From Girardinichthys multiradiatus (Eukaryota > Chordata > Actinopteri > Cyprinodontiformes > Goodeidae), in assembly GCF_021462225.1 (NCBI RefSeq), contig NC_061815.1:45915986-45979985 (forward strand): a stretch of 64,000 nucleotides of DNA. Direction: 5' to 3'. This document shows, one piece after another, positions 27,201-42,200 of this stretch. The position numbers and the translations under genes were made by a program. The notes under the pieces are model-generated. The model searched no databases and had not been told where the DNA came from. It worked only from the letters and a program-made list of their open reading frames with translations. Positions within the stretch are counted from its first letter, which is position 1. Each line of letters starts with the position of its first letter.

Positions 27201-30200
27201 CCCCCACACCATTACACCACCACCACCATCCTGAACCGTTGATACAAGGCAGGATGGATCTATGCTTTTTGTTGTTGACGCCAAATTCTGACTCTACCAT
27301 CCGAATGTTGCAGCAGAAATCGAGACTCATCATACCAGGCAACGTTTTTCCAATCTTCTATTGTCCAATTTTGGTGAGTCTATGCGAATTTTAGCCTCAG
27401 TTTCCTGTTCTTAGCTGACAGGAGTGGCACCCGGTGTGGTCTTATGCTGCTGTAGCCCATCCGCCTCAAGGTTTGACGTGTTGTGCATTCAGAGATGCTC
27501 TTCTGTATGCCTTGGTTGTAATGAGTGGTTATTTGAGTTACTGTTGCCTTTCTATCAGCTCGAACCAGTCTGGCCATTCTCCTCTGACCTCTGGCATCAA
27601 CAAGGCATTTGCGCCCACAGAACCGCCGCTCACTGGATATTTTCTCTTTTTCTGACCATTCTCTGTAAACTGTAGAGATGGTAATGTGTGAAAATCCCAG
27701 TAGATCAGCAGTTTCTGAAATACTCAGACCAGCCTGTCTGGCACCAACAACCGTGCCACGTTCAAAGTCACTAAAATTATCTTTCTTCCCCATTCTGATG
27801 CTCGGTTTGAACTGCTGTAGATCGTCTCGACCATGTCTACATGCCTAAATGCATTGAGTTGCTGCCATATGATTGGCTGATAAGAAATTTGCGTTAACAA
27901 GCAGTTGGACAGGTGTACCTAATAAAGTGGCATTTGAGTATATATATATATATATATGTTACCTTGTTCTTTCTTCTTATCAAGATAAACCACTAATCTC
28001 TGTAAGCTTTAGCATCTCAGTCACTGTCATGTGTGGTCAGAGAGAATTGCTCACACAGGCCAAATATATTATTGGCATGAATAGCTCTTGAAATCAAATA
28101 ATTCACCAAATATTGCACTTCACCAAATATTGCACTGAAGCAGTTTTTTTTTGCAATTGCAATATTGCACACATTGATATGCAATGACAAACAGGTCAAT
28201 ACGTTGTGCAGCCCACTCAAAAATAAATCTTCCACCTAATACATTTTGCAAGAATATGCTGTAGGGAAATTTACAGAAGCATGAAAACAAAGTATCTTTT
28301 GGGCTGCATGGTGGCGCAGTTGGTAGCACTGTTGCCTTGCAGCAAGAAGGTCCTGGGTTCGATTCCTGGCCTGGGGTCTTTCTGCATGGAGTTTGCATGT
28401 TCTCCCTGTGCCTGTGTGGGTTCTCACCAGGTACTCTGGCTTCCTCCCATAGTCCAAAGACATGCCTGTTAGGTTAATTGGTCACTCTCAATTGCCCTTA
28501 GGTGTATGAGTGTGTGCATGGTGGTTTGTGTGTTGCCCTGTGATGGACTGGTGACCTGTCCAGGGTGTACCCTGCCTCTCGCCCATAGACTGCTGGAGAT
28601 AGGCACCAGCTCCCCCATGACCAACTATGGAATAAGTGGTAGAAAATGACTGACTGATGATAACAAAGCCTTGGGTACCCTAATGTAGCAATACCTCTGC
28701 AGACCTCACAGGTTGTCAGCTATTGGGCAGCTGGCTGCTGTAGCACATTGGGAGGAGTAGTTGTCAAGCTATCTGAAGGTTGAAGAACACAACTGATATG
28801 ACCTCCTCAGCATTTCTGCATGGATAAAGATCTGCTCTACTGCATAGCCAGGAAGAAACCATAGTGCTGAATCTCTGGTGTGACAATCAGTCACAACATC
28901 CTTTTTAACACCACAGAGTAACCATTCCCAAGTGGGGTAAGAGGTGTGAACCTTCATTAGATAGGTACACTTAATCCATACCACTTTCTTAAAGATTGGG
29001 ACCACCAACCACCCCACTGTTTTGCAGGAACTGTCCCAGTTTTCCATGTGACGGTAAATACAGTACATGCCAACCAAGACAGTCCCACAATGTCAAGAAG
29101 CATCGTAGGACTTGAGTGAGAAAAAATAATTTTGAATGATTATTATTATTTCCTTTGTCTTTAGTTTCCTTCACTTCTTATGAATATGCAGTTTCATACA
29201 TTTGATGCCACTGTGCTTTTTACTAACTTGACAAAATCAAACTTCTTTGCTTGAACTTGTTATGACTTCCACTCAAATTTGCTTTGGGTCTTTTTACTCT
29301 GCTTAACCGCACACATTACTCAATATACTGTACATGTATAAAGAAAGTCAGACTCATATTTTTTTCCTGTAAAATCTGCACTCTGTTTCCCCTCTCTCTC
29401 TTTCAGCCCACCTCTTCCTTCTTTTCTTTGTCTCTTGCTCACTCTGTCTCCCTGGTGTCCAGCAAGGTCACTGGAATCCAGTCCAAAACAAAGAGTCTTT
29501 GAGCAAAAAGCAAAGCAGTTAACAAAGAGCTTTGGAGAGTCCTGTCTGCCATACTAAAATATATGAAGCAGTGTGAGCAGTGTGTATGTTTTGGTTATAT
29601 TTAAATTTACAATACAATAAAATTTGAAATTACAAACAAGTAAGAAAAACAGAATTATTTATAGCTTAAAGTTTTAAAATATTATCTTTTAAAACTTTGT
29701 CCCCACAATCAAAGTACAATCAGTTTTGTGAAGATAAATCGATGTATGCAAAATCAACAACACAATGCAGGCAACAGTCCACGGTCACTACATGCTCACC
29801 AGGAGGAGTGAATGCTGCAGGTCAGTGACTTGATGCAATCTGCTGGGTTTCCTTTGAAAACCTTTTAACCAATTTGAATAATAAATTCAACTGGACCGCT
29901 GGATTTGACTTGGAACGACATGTTGTGAATTGGTGCTATATAAATAAACTGAATTGAATTGAATATTCTTACCAAGAGCATTCTCTTTCCTCTGTGTGCT
30001 TCAGATTTTCTGCTCAATTTTACCCACTGGGATATGAACTCACTATAAAAGCAACAGGCAAGCAATTACATTTTTACAGCAAGAACATTTAGCTTTTCTA
30101 TTGCTGTTTTATGCTCCTCATTCATTTCACAAATGCTGCTACAAATAGACAGACTGAAACTGAGTCCATATGTTTAGTTTTATCCAAGTTAGGGAAATTT

Positions 30201-33200
30201 CTGAGAAGTTTGAAATGACTCCACCTGAGGCTTCACTTCAGTTTTGAATATGTTATCTATCTATTTTTCTAAATGTATCTTATCATTCTGGAATAATTCC
30301 ATCAAAATCAAAGGTATGTACCATTTCTATAAAGACAGCTGTGTTAAGTTGGTATGAGAATTTAGAAATCAGTCCGAAAGGGCTCAACTTGGAGAAACAT
30401 ACAATCACACCCACACAGCTTAGCTGTCGATCTCTTCAGCTCCTCCAAAATTACCATGAGCCTCTTGGCTGTTTCTCTAATTAATGCCATCCTTATAGGA
30501 CCTGTTACTTTAGGTGGACAACCATGTCTAGTTGTCATACTCAGCGGTATTGAACAGTGGTCTGTGAGATGTTCAAAGCTTGGAATGTTGTTTGTATTAT
30601 AATCCTGCTTTAAACACTTTCAAAGCTTTCTCCCTGGTCTTTCTGCTGTGTTCTTTGGTCTTCATGATGCTGTTTGTTTGCTACTGTTCTCTAACAAACC
30701 TTTGAGGCCTTCATAGAACACCCGGATCTAAGACTGAGATTCTGTTACACACAGGTAGACTATACTGATTAATTAAGTGACTTTTAAATGCAGTTTTTGC
30801 ACTGGATTTTATTTATGGGTATCAGAATAAGGGGGAATGAATGCATTGCATTTATTACTTGTAACACATTTTGAAACTCATGAATTGCTTCTCTCCACTT
30901 CAACATTATGTGCTACCTTATGCTGGTCTATCACATAAAATCCCGTTAACATTATACATTGAGGCTCCTGTAGCGAGGTAACTATATTATTTATAGCATC
31001 AACTTACTTTACTTAAATCTGGTTTTATGAGTTCTGCCTGTTTTGTTTACACCATTTTATTTTTAAAATATCCGGCTCAACCACTAGCTTGTTGTGGTGC
31101 CTCATCATATGTTTTAGAGACTTCTAAGTATGTCTACTACATTTAACTTTGGCAAATGGCCACATGTCTATGAGGCTTTTTTGGTGGTGTGCTGCTCTTT
31201 GACCAGAGGGGATAATTCAAACACAGCGGTAAGAGGGTTTACCTCTAACAACTCTGGAAAAGGGCTTTAATTCTTGTTTGAATAAAAGCCAAATGACACA
31301 TAAAACTCTTCCCTAAGGGTGAAAACCACGACAAAGCAGTTGAAGAAGAGCATCACTTCAGTGCTGTACTGCAGAATCTAGGCCACTACTGGGGGCTGGG
31401 AAGTGTGTGTTACATGGTCTGGTGCCTCCATAGCTTTTACAAAGTCTAACAATGGCTGCATTCAGCATGACTGTGGTTGTGAGGCTGGGACAGTCGCCTT
31501 TCAGCCGTCTCCTTGTTTCACACTGCTGGAACTGGCACTCGCTTCTCCCGTTTCTCGAAAGACATTAGTTTTAGCCTGAAACTCTTCTGTAAACTGTAGA
31601 CTGTGTAAAAGTCAGCTATGTATGAGAAAAAAAAAAAACATTTTTGGTTGTGCTGAGACAATCTGAAAAGTATGAAATTATGGAATTACTTTATTTTTCA
31701 TACTTTTGGCAAAACTTAATTTATTTGCTTTTTTGTGTTGATGAAATTTGAATGATCTCCATAGAAAAAGGTTCTGGGAAAAGCGAGATTAGAGAATAGC
31801 AGCATTTACTATGTGGGACAAATATATGGTGACGTAAACAATGTGAAGCCAAAGCAATGTATCCTGACACATCCTGTCCTCTCTGTCTGCTAAGCAGCCC
31901 CTATCAAATATTATAAAATGAACAATTATGCATGTTCTCAAAGTATAAAGTCTTTTTATGAGACTACTGGCAAGTAATATATGTGACAAGCAATATGCTT
32001 GTTAAGCAGCCCACACCATTCTGGCTGCCTGAGCAGATATCCTGACTAATTAAGCAGCTAATATAAGCTTGTTATTCTTACTCTATTAAGACCAGAACAT
32101 CAAAAAGGGACCCTATTCTCCGGGGACTTCTAAATTTAATGACTGTTTATTCTGAAATCAAAATAAAAAACAAAATGTTAGAGATAACATTAGTATAATT
32201 GTAATAACCAATTTAATATTTTTATATGGAGACATTAAGAGTAACTGATATTTATGCGGTTTCAGTAAAAGTAATTGCTCCATTTTGAATTTCTCTGTTT
32301 GAAGTTAAGATACAGTGAAACAGTAATAATTTTATTCAAGGCTATCTTGCTTTTATAATCTCACTAGCCCATGCCTACTGGGAGACAACCCTTGTTTCGC
32401 ATTACATAAAGCCAGTACTTTAACTTTAAATTCAATTTACTCTACATTCCTTTAGAACTTTATTTTAAAAGAGCTACATTCAGCTTAGCCTCCAGATGTT
32501 TTTTGTTAATTAAGCTCTTTTATGTTCTTTATGCTTCATCCAGTTTAATAACTGGCTAAAGCAGCCAGTTTTACCGTTTTTTAAATTTATTGTTTCATTT
32601 TTCTCCTCAGAGTTCATCAGATCAGTGTCTGAACCGAACATCCTGTTACAACCATGCCTTCCATATAAAAAAAAAAATACCAAGACAATGAATAGATTAG
32701 CTCTCACCCTAACAGACCCTGAAGTAGACCCCAACTTTGCAGGGAGCAACAGAAAATCCCTTAAAGTTTAGGATGATATAAAATGGGGAGAAGGCCAATA
32801 AGACAAGAGAAAATAGTAATTCTATCAGTTGACTTTAATAAATATATTTTATACCTGCGAAAAATGTCTGTAGTTGCCCTAGCTGCCCTGGTCTTGATTA
32901 AATTTGTGGTTAATGTAATGTTTTAAAGAGCAAACATGATCTATGTAGAATAGCAAGGTCTAGTTTATGTGCACCTAAAAGACTAATTTATAGTCCAGCT
33001 TGTAATGTACTGCTGGAGCAAGAAGCAACAATATTATCTAAAACAACTCTTGGTCTGCATTTTATGGTATCATTTTATGGTAAAAAAAATGTAAGGTTTG
33101 ATCCTAGCTTCAGTAGTATCTACAGGACTAATTAAATAGGGATTAGACTGCAAGTCTTGCTATTTATCCATTGCTTTGTTATTAGGTGTATAGGTCTATA

Positions 33201-36200
33201 ACTGTATGCTGCGGTGGCCAGTTGGTAGCACTGTTGCCTTGCAGCAAGAAGGTCCTTGGTTCGACTCCCGGCCAGGGGTCTTTCTGCAGGGAGTGTGCAT
33301 GTTCCCCCCGTGCTTGTGTGGGTTCTCTCTGGGTACTCTGGCTTCCTCCCACAGTCCAAAAACATGACTGTTAGGTTAATTGTGAATGGGTGTGTGCATG
33401 GTTGTTTGTCCTGTGTGTGTCCTGCAGTGGACTGTCGACCTGTCCAGGGAGTACCCCGCCTCATAGACTGCTGGAGACTGTCAGCTCCCCCATGACCCTG
33501 AAAGGAAGAAGCGGGTGGGAAAATGGATGGACAGATGGAGATTTAAGTTGCTCTGTCTGAAAAAACATCTGAAATCATCCAGCATTAATTTTTCTTCTAT
33601 TAATATTTATAGATTTTATGTTTGAAATAAAGATTTCATTCATTCATCCATTATTCATACAACCATCTTCATTTTTATTTTTTTTCTTCAGAGCCAGCTA
33701 AGTGTTGAAAAACAGTGACACAAAGGGAAAAAAACAGGTTACTACATTAGAAGTCCTGTTTCTGGGCTGTAGAGGATCCCATCCTAGCATTGCAGAGACA
33801 GGGCACCTCTAACCTGTAAACCACACAACAGAACACTGCAGCTTTCCCTTCATATGTCTCCTAAGGAACAGTGTGCCATATCATCTCTACCCTTACACAA
33901 TTATCTTCAATGCATTTGTCTGCCTGGGATTTTCAGTTGATACTCTGTTCAAAGTATCTGCAGTATTTTAATTAGAACCCATATGATTGTTATAATGAGC
34001 ATGAATTACTAAGCCAGTAATTGTTGGACCTTTTTTATAAATACTGTCTGACACCCAGTAGCTAAAATAGATTGTTGAAGTGTATGCTGGGTAGTAGCAT
34101 GAGCCAGGCTTCTTCACTTGACTGGAACAAAAGGAGGGATCTTCATTTTCTTACAAATCCATGGACGCACGGGTCATGTTGAATCAGATTAGGAGAGACT
34201 TAAATAGCTCCTTCTGTTCTTTTAATAATGCATGGTGTGGCATTAGTGTAGCTGGCAGACAAAATGCAACATGTTATATCAGTATAATGCCCATGCATGA
34301 GAGCACAGATGTGATATGTTAAGAGCATCTGCACAAGATGAATGGACTGACAGTGATCTATATTAATAAATATCAGGAAAAGCATTAAAAATAATCATTT
34401 GTCACTTAAAGGTTACAATGTCAGCTTGTAAATCTTATAACATTAGGGAAAGGGGTGTCTAGACTTCAAATATGTTTAAATCCACAACACCCAATATCTA
34501 ATGAAGCTAATAATGCACATTTATTATTGTCGTATTAATTGGTTCTACTTGCTGCAGATCTGAGTTTAATTAGTTGTTGAATGTGACGGATGATGACAAG
34601 CGAAGGATGTTTCTGCTGTTGCCCGCACATATTTTTGCTCTGTTGTGGTGCTGGATGTGTTTACAAGCCAAAACAAATGCCAATTACTAAATACCCAAAA
34701 CCAATTCTTTGCTTGTAACACATAACATTTAAAGACAAATATGAATAAAAACAATTGAGCCTCACACCAGCTGCGCCCTTGGTAGATTTTACTGTGTTCC
34801 TTAAACAGAAGTGTTGTAGTAAAAGCAGGAGAGTATGCATTTACTGTATGACATTCATCTGTGTAAATCAACATCTAAATACCTCCAGCATTTTTCAACA
34901 TGGTGAACATTACTGACTCATTCCCTGTTTATATTCAAAACTTATTGAGAGCCTGTTCCAGTTACAGGTTTGTTTCTTCTTGGAGTTGCCATTATCCCCT
35001 TTAAAATAAAATTATCATGCTGTGTAGCAATACTTCTGCTGGGACCAGTTTTTTTTTTAAAGGCTTTCCTTTCCTTTCCTTCATTTTTCGCATAACCATC
35101 AAACTAACAGCTGAGCTGTGGCTGTATTCCAGGTTCTGAATGCACCCAAAGCAGTGTATTTCTGCCACCAAGTGAGTCCATTTCTAAGCATTCAAATATA
35201 GACCCAAGAAGAGCACTTGAGAGTGTGTGTATGTTTTCAAACCCCCAGTAGGTTGTGGCAGATGGCCGCTTACACTTAGTTAGGTTCTGGCTCTGCTGGA
35301 GGTTTCGTCCTGTTAAAGGGGAGATTTACTTTCCACTTTCGCTACATGTATGCTCAGTATGAGGGATTGCTGCAAAGTCAACAACACAATGCAAGCAACT
35401 GTCCACTGTCGCTACATGCTCTTTCAGGAGGAGTGAATGCTGCAAGTCAGTGACTTGTTGCAATCTGCTGGGTTTCCTTATATAGATTTGAATAATAAAC
35501 TGAACTTGACTGCATAATTTGATAACTAGGATCAATTTGGAATGTATGCACTTGACTTGGAATCTGTCTGTATGATTGGCTTAAATTGCGTCTTTGTTTT
35601 CGCAAAGTGTCTTGAGACGACGTGTTGTGAATTGAAGCTATCAGCCTGCCAGGGCTTTGAAGTAAATCCTGATTACAGACAAAAACATGTGGGGACACTT
35701 TTTAGGGTTAAGTTCAGACTTTCAGTTTTGTGTGTATTTTCACAGGAAAACACAAAGCTATGTAAATGAGAGGGACCTTAAATTCTGTCCTTATGATACA
35801 GTACAATTAACAACATAATAAGAAAGATAAAGTCAAATGACAAATTTTCAACAGATAGACATAAAAACTTGGTTTATTTCAAGACACCAAATTTAGTTTA
35901 GCATTTCATATGGTGATCTACAGACAATTTATTTTGAATCTTTGTGAACTGAACTGTGAATTGGTTTTGATGAAGTGGAAATTGGGATGGACCTGCCAAC
36001 TGAACAAGGTGATATAATATTCCCACAACCTGGATCACTACTCAAAAGAGGTATAATTACAAACCAGAAAAAGGTTTTTGACCTATAGATTATCAAACAC
36101 CTTTGCCTTCAAAACAAATACAGAGGAGGGACTGATGCTATTTCAAATGGGTGAGAGGCGGGGTTCACCCTGGACAGGTCACCACTCTATCACAGGGCAA

Positions 36201-39200
36201 CACAGAGACACATAAGAGAGACAACTATGCACACACTCATACCAAGAACGCATTTAGAGTAACTAATTACCCAGTCAAGTTTTATGGACTGTGGGAGGAA
36301 GCCAGAGTACTCGGTAAAACACACACACATGCACAGAAAGAACATATAAACTCCATACAATAAGACATCAGACAGCATTTGAACTCAGGCCCCAAAGCAT
36401 CAGTGGTAATCACTATTTGACCGTGCAGCACAAAGAACATAACTCTAAACAGATTGGATGAAGCAGCAGCCTTCCACATGTGAAACAACAGTGCTGATTA
36501 CAGTGCATTCTGAATGTAACTTCAGTGGCTTTTTTTTCTTGTTAGTGACTTTATTAATAAAAAATTCCTAGAGGCAATATTGAATTTCCTTTTTACGGAT
36601 CTTTTGCCTCATATAATTATATATAAAGTCAATTTTGTTCTGTACCAACAATTTTTGTCTTTTATGTTACCAGCCTTACCTGTCTGCTTTCTTCCCCTTA
36701 ATCTGATTTTAACACTTCTTGGGAAATAAATGTCACCACTGCTACTCCTGTGAGCCTGGCTGTCAGCTTTCTTGTGACAGTAAAAGGCAGTCAGAGCATG
36801 GGCTTCATGCCTCTCTCTCAGCTTGTAATTGCTTCATTAGAGCTTCTGCTGCATCTCTGCCTTGTAGCTTGGGAGATTTAATAAGAGCGGAGAAGTAGCT
36901 TGCAGACTCCTCTGTCTGGGCTGCTGGGTTATTGCTGTGGAATTTCTTATAACATGAAGACAGAAAGTCAAAGAACATCAAATTAGGTACACTCCTGGAT
37001 TCTTTCACTGAGCACAAGCATCAAATAGAGTTCTCTCAGAGCCTTTAGATTAAAGATACATTTCAAGCTCGTACTGAGACTGCAAAGCAAAGCAAGCAAA
37101 AAAAAAAAAAAAACAAGGAGCAGATGCACACAGCTATTTGCAAGTGTTGGCAAACCTGGGTTTGCGTCTCCTAATTCTGAAAGTAGATGTAAAGTCAGAT
37201 CCGCTCTAAAGATTGGTCTCCAAGCAAGCAGGGTCACTCTATGTTGATACAGATGGCCCATATTTAAATGGGGCATTATGCAAGCATTTAGGATAAAAAC
37301 ATCCAAGTTTGTGAATATCTATGAACATGTTGCTGGTTTTACAAAAACAGGTCTGAGATCTGATTCTTTTTTTCTAGTAAAGGCGGTCTGATATGTGCAC
37401 AAATATGTTTCTATTCAAAGAACTTGTCTAAATTGTGTTAAAAATCTTTTCTTTTTTTGTTGTTGCTATTTTTAATATTCGGAAGCCTTTTGATCGCAGA
37501 ACGTTCCAACAGATGCTTTCCATGCTGAGTTTAATACATAGAGTCAGAATAAATTAACTTTGTGAAATTATCAGTTTGTGTTGCTGTGTATCTTGGGTTA
37601 GGCCCACAGAGAACTGTTACATTGAGGGTGGGAAGATGGGGGCACAAGGAGATTGGGGAGGGTCGCCGACAGAAATAGCAAGTGAGTACACAGTCAGCAC
37701 ACCGCAATGGAAATGAAACAACCGTTCTTTAGTTATTAAGTGAAAATAAATTGATGCACTCCTGCACAACCATTCTCTTTTGTTCTAGCATGACAATAAT
37801 CTGAGGATTCAGGATTCAAGGATTCAATAAAATCTCAAAAGAGAACATGGAAATACGTTTTTGACCAAGCTAAATTCGAACTCAAGGCTGCAGGAAACCT
37901 TTGCTTTATTTTGAGCAACGAATTCAACTAGAGAGTAACTCTCAGTAGGAAGTGAATGAACAAAGACAGAAAACCGTGTTAGACAATGATTTCTACTTTG
38001 GTTGTTTATCTTCTAATTAAAACCTACCCCAAACATCTGAAGTTGAGACATGCTGGATTACAGCAGCCTACAAAAGCTCATACTAGTGATAGATCATAGA
38101 AATAAATTCTTATTTGTTACAACCATTGCAGTCTCTTCAAAGAAAGTTATCACCTTTATGCAGAAATGTCAGAGTGTTGGCTGTAATAAGATGAAGGATC
38201 TACTGCTGGAATTAAACATCTCAACAGAAAAGAAAAGATGAAATTGTAAGACACATAAATAAGTTTCAAATTATAAGGTATACTCTGGATTTATCTGGGA
38301 TCTATTGGGATTATAAATGTGTATTGACATGATAGAGGATTTGCAATGCTCTCAGAAAGAATCTCCTGCAGGATACTGAGACCAGAGCTTAGACTGAACA
38401 CAAGTATGAAGGGTGCTGCCACACAGAATCTACAGTAAGACTTTACTAAATATAGCCAAACAACATGGGGGGATGGTGAAGGCTGATGACTGAGTGTTTG
38501 ACCAGAGGAGGAGTGTGGATAAACATAATTATGAGTACAACGCTGCTGAAGAGAAGGTGGTTTGCTTGCAATGATGTATGCATGCATTCAAATATTCCTT
38601 TAAAAAGAACATGCGTTCTTGTGAGCATTTTTCTGTCATTTCTGCATCAGTCATACTCACGTGATGACCAACGAGGTGGAGAACAGCAATGTTCCCAGCA
38701 GCCCACGCCGGCAGTCCGCGTTCTTCCTCTGGCGTTGGTGCATCTCACCACCACAGTTGTCGCAGCAGCGGCACATGCAGAACAAGAGCCCCACAATTGG
38801 CACGAGAATGGCAAACAGCAGGCCCACTGCTGCACATATGAGGAAGCCTATCTCATAGTAGATGGCCTGGGGTCAGCGGAGGAAGAATGAGAGGAAAAAT
38901 GATGAGAATCATTAGAAATGTAAGGTGAAGGGGGATTAAAATCAGATGTTTTGGGTTGGGAGAGTTTGGAGGTGAGGAAAAGAAGAAAGGAGAGATTAAT
39001 GAAGGCAACAAGGATGAGAAGAAAGGACACACAAGGAGGCCAAGGATAAAGTGAGCAACAACTCTAAAAATATCTATTATGTCCCAGAGCTGTAAAATCT
39101 ACTGCTGTCCTATAGATATGTACATAAACAATAAACACAATGCATAACACTTAAATAGTCCTAGCTAATCTGATTAAGGATTTTAATTACATAATTTAAA

Positions 39201-42200
39201 CAAACAAATGTTTCCATGAGATTATCATTCTTACATTCTTTGATAAAGAATAGAATAGAAATTTCTTTTATTGTGCCACAGTGGGGAAATTCAGGTGTAC
39301 CAGGTAAAGATTAAAAGTGTAATAAAGAAATCTGAAATATGGCTAAAATTAAAGAAGTATAGATCAATGAGCCAGAGATTATAATTGGATAATTTTCCCA
39401 CTTACTGGTTTTGATTGGTAAACGACAGGACAAATACAGAAATATCCGATTTTTTTTCTTATACCTTAAATGCATCAAAGTTAAGAATCCCAATCACCAA
39501 CTAACAACACGTACATGGTTGTTTGTTTTTTTGTAGTTTAACAAAGATCTGATAAAGATTAGGGCTACATATCCAACACAAATAATTGCTTCATATTCTG
39601 GTGGATTCAAAACAACTGTAAATGAACCTGAAGCACATTTTTTCCTCTTTTATTTCTTATAATCCTTCTGTAGTCCTTAAAATAAACACAACTGGCAGCT
39701 CATACATTAAAGAAAACTGGAACTTAACATTAGCTAGGAAAAGCCTGGTCAGTGCATCTCTATTAGAAAGCCCTCTGGGGTTTTGCATATATTTCAGACA
39801 ATAGGGTTCTGAATAATAGCAGCATGCAGTATGAGTGATGATGGAGGAAACAGTCAAATGAATCTGACCTATCTGAGTTACCCTGCAGTGCTGTTTTTTA
39901 GTTGTTTCAATAGAAATTGATTAAAAAGTAGAAAAACACATTTTGAAGAAGCTCTTTAGACTGAACTTGAATTATAAAACAGATTTGTTTTTTGAAACAA
40001 CACAAATGGACCCAAAACTGAGATGATTACCTGTTTCAGTGAGTTTCAACAGTTCACTAAATGAGCTGTGCCACTGAAAGGTTTAATTGATTAATAATAT
40101 TGCTTTAAGCTGCAGAGAACCACTAAAAACCTGTAATTATTATTTGCTAGTTTCTGTCTTTTTTATGAATGTCATGTTTGTTCAAAACTTTAAAGCTGAA
40201 GTTTTGAGGCTGATATAGAAACTCAAATATTAAAAGCCAAATGGATCAATAAAAATCATCAAAATTCTATGCACCTGAAGACATTAGACAGTATCAGCAG
40301 GAGACTTTAGAGAAGTTGCTAAGGTTTATCACCTGTGTTACCACCACAGAACAGGAATGTTTCTATGATGTAAGTGAAATTTAATTCCAAAGAATTCAGT
40401 ATCTTTATCTTCATTTGTATAGTTTCTTACTGAGAGTCTTTCTATTACAAAGTATTTTTAAATGGTAAATGGACTGAACTTATATAGCGCTTTTCCAGTC
40501 ATACAGACCCCTCAAAGCACTTTACACTAGAGCCACATTCACCCAATTGCACTCACTAACACTCACACATTCATACACCGTTACGCAGATCGGTAGGCAA
40601 CTTGAGGTTAAGTGCCTTGCCCAAGGGCACATCAGCATATGGCAGGAGGAAGCTGGAATCAAACCCACAACCTTCTGATTGCAAGACAACTACTCTTCCT
40701 ACTGAGCCACAGTCGCCTAATATCACTAAGGCCAACCAGGACAAGGCTAATAAGGCTTGTGCTGGTGCTGGATTCTCATGCTATGCTAACCTTGATAACA
40801 AAAATATAGAATATACAGCAGCTAAGTTAAGTTGGTGTTTATTTCCTAGACAAGGGCAATACAAAGTGCTTCACATAAGATAAATAGGATGCAATAAAAA
40901 CAACAAAACAAACCAGGAGAAATTGAATAATAAGCTTAACAAGACTAAGTTTTGAAAACAGAAAAAAATGGAAAAATTGTTTAGTTAACTGCGACATTAT
41001 TTGTTGGAAGGAACATATTTAGTTGCTTTTGTGATGATCCCTTTTCTGGTCACAAGCATAACATTGACAATTTTCAACTGACTGACAGCATTAAGTATAA
41101 AAAAAAATCTTCGTATCTATGGGACATACTGCCAAAAAAAAAAAACCTCTGGCTTTAAAATGTGTTTAAAACACATGAATGACAGACAACTTAAATACGG
41201 GGAAACATTATGACACCAGACAACAGCTTATACAGTACAGATCAGAAGTTTAGACACACCTTCTCATTCAAAGAGTTTTCTTTATTTTCATGACTATGAA
41301 TATTGTAGCTTCACACTGAAGGCATCAAAACTATGAATTAAGACATGTGGAATTATATACTGAACAAAAACGTGTGAAACAACTGAAAATATGTCTTATA
41401 TTCTAGGTTCTTCAAAGTAGCCACCTTTTGCTTTGATTACTGCTCCACACACTCTTGGCATTCTGTTGATGAGCTTCAAGAGGTAGTCACCTGAAATGGT
41501 TTTCACTTCACAGGTGTGACCTGTCAGGTTTAATAAGTGGGATTTCAAGCCTTATAAATGGGGTTGGGACCATCAGTTGTGTTGTGCAGGAGGTGGATAC
41601 AGTACACAGCTGATAGTCCTACTTAATAGACTGTTAGAATTTGTATTTTGGCAAGAAAAAAGCAGCTAAGTAAAGTAAAACGAGTGGCCATCATTACTTT
41701 AAGAAATGAAGGTCAGTCAGTCCGAACAATTGGGAAAACTTTGAAAGTGTCCTCAAGTGCCGTCGCAAAAACCATCAAGCGCTACAAAGAAACTGGCTCA
41801 CATGAGGACCGCCCCAGGAAAGGAAGACCAAGAGTCACCTCTGCTGCGGACGATAAGTTCATCCGAGTCACCAGCCTCAGAAATCACAGGTTAACAGCAG
41901 CTCAGATTAGAGAACAGGTCAATGCCACACAGAGTTCTAGCAGCAGAAACATCTCTAGAACAACTGTTAAGAGGAGACTGTGTGAATCAGGCCTTCATGG
42001 TAAAATAGCTGCTAGGAAACCACTGCTGAGGACAGGCAACAAGCAGAAGAGACTTGTTTAGGCTAAAGAACACAAGGAATGGACATTAGACCAGTGGAAA
42101 TCTGTGCTTTGGTCTGATGGGTCCAAGTTTGAGATCTTTGGTTCCAACCACCGTGTCTTTGTGCAGCGCAGAAGAGGTGAACGGATGGACTCTACATGCC

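Larger units (their letters stand above)
25719..38660 (-). other. prom1 intron between exons 3 and 4
   Basis: 12942-nt intron. Recognised contents: a Tc1-like element (26776-27943), a hAT-like scrap (28087-28213), SINE copies (28301, 33208, and an inverted one near 36140), LINE tails (29775, 35240) and a Tc1 relic (30410). The stretches 31.0-33.2, 33.5-35.2 and 36.4-38.6 kb are AT-rich with nothing I can name. Confidence 0.8.

Noticed and set aside
28320..28375. Possible tRNA gene (A and B box-like sequence)
   Set aside because: It is the tRNA-like head of a SINE; no cloverleaf with a plausible anticodon arm is evident, and the same head recurs at 25164 and 33208 with SINE bodies.
36805..37017. 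Minus-strand frame of 70 codons with an acidic, helical-looking end
   Set aside because: No family match, lies in a large intron without splice sites placed to join prom1 exons.
38647..38835. Minus-strand frame overlapping the TM1 exon in another phase
   Set aside because: It is a shadow of exon 3; the prominin frame carries the conserved CMCRCC motif.
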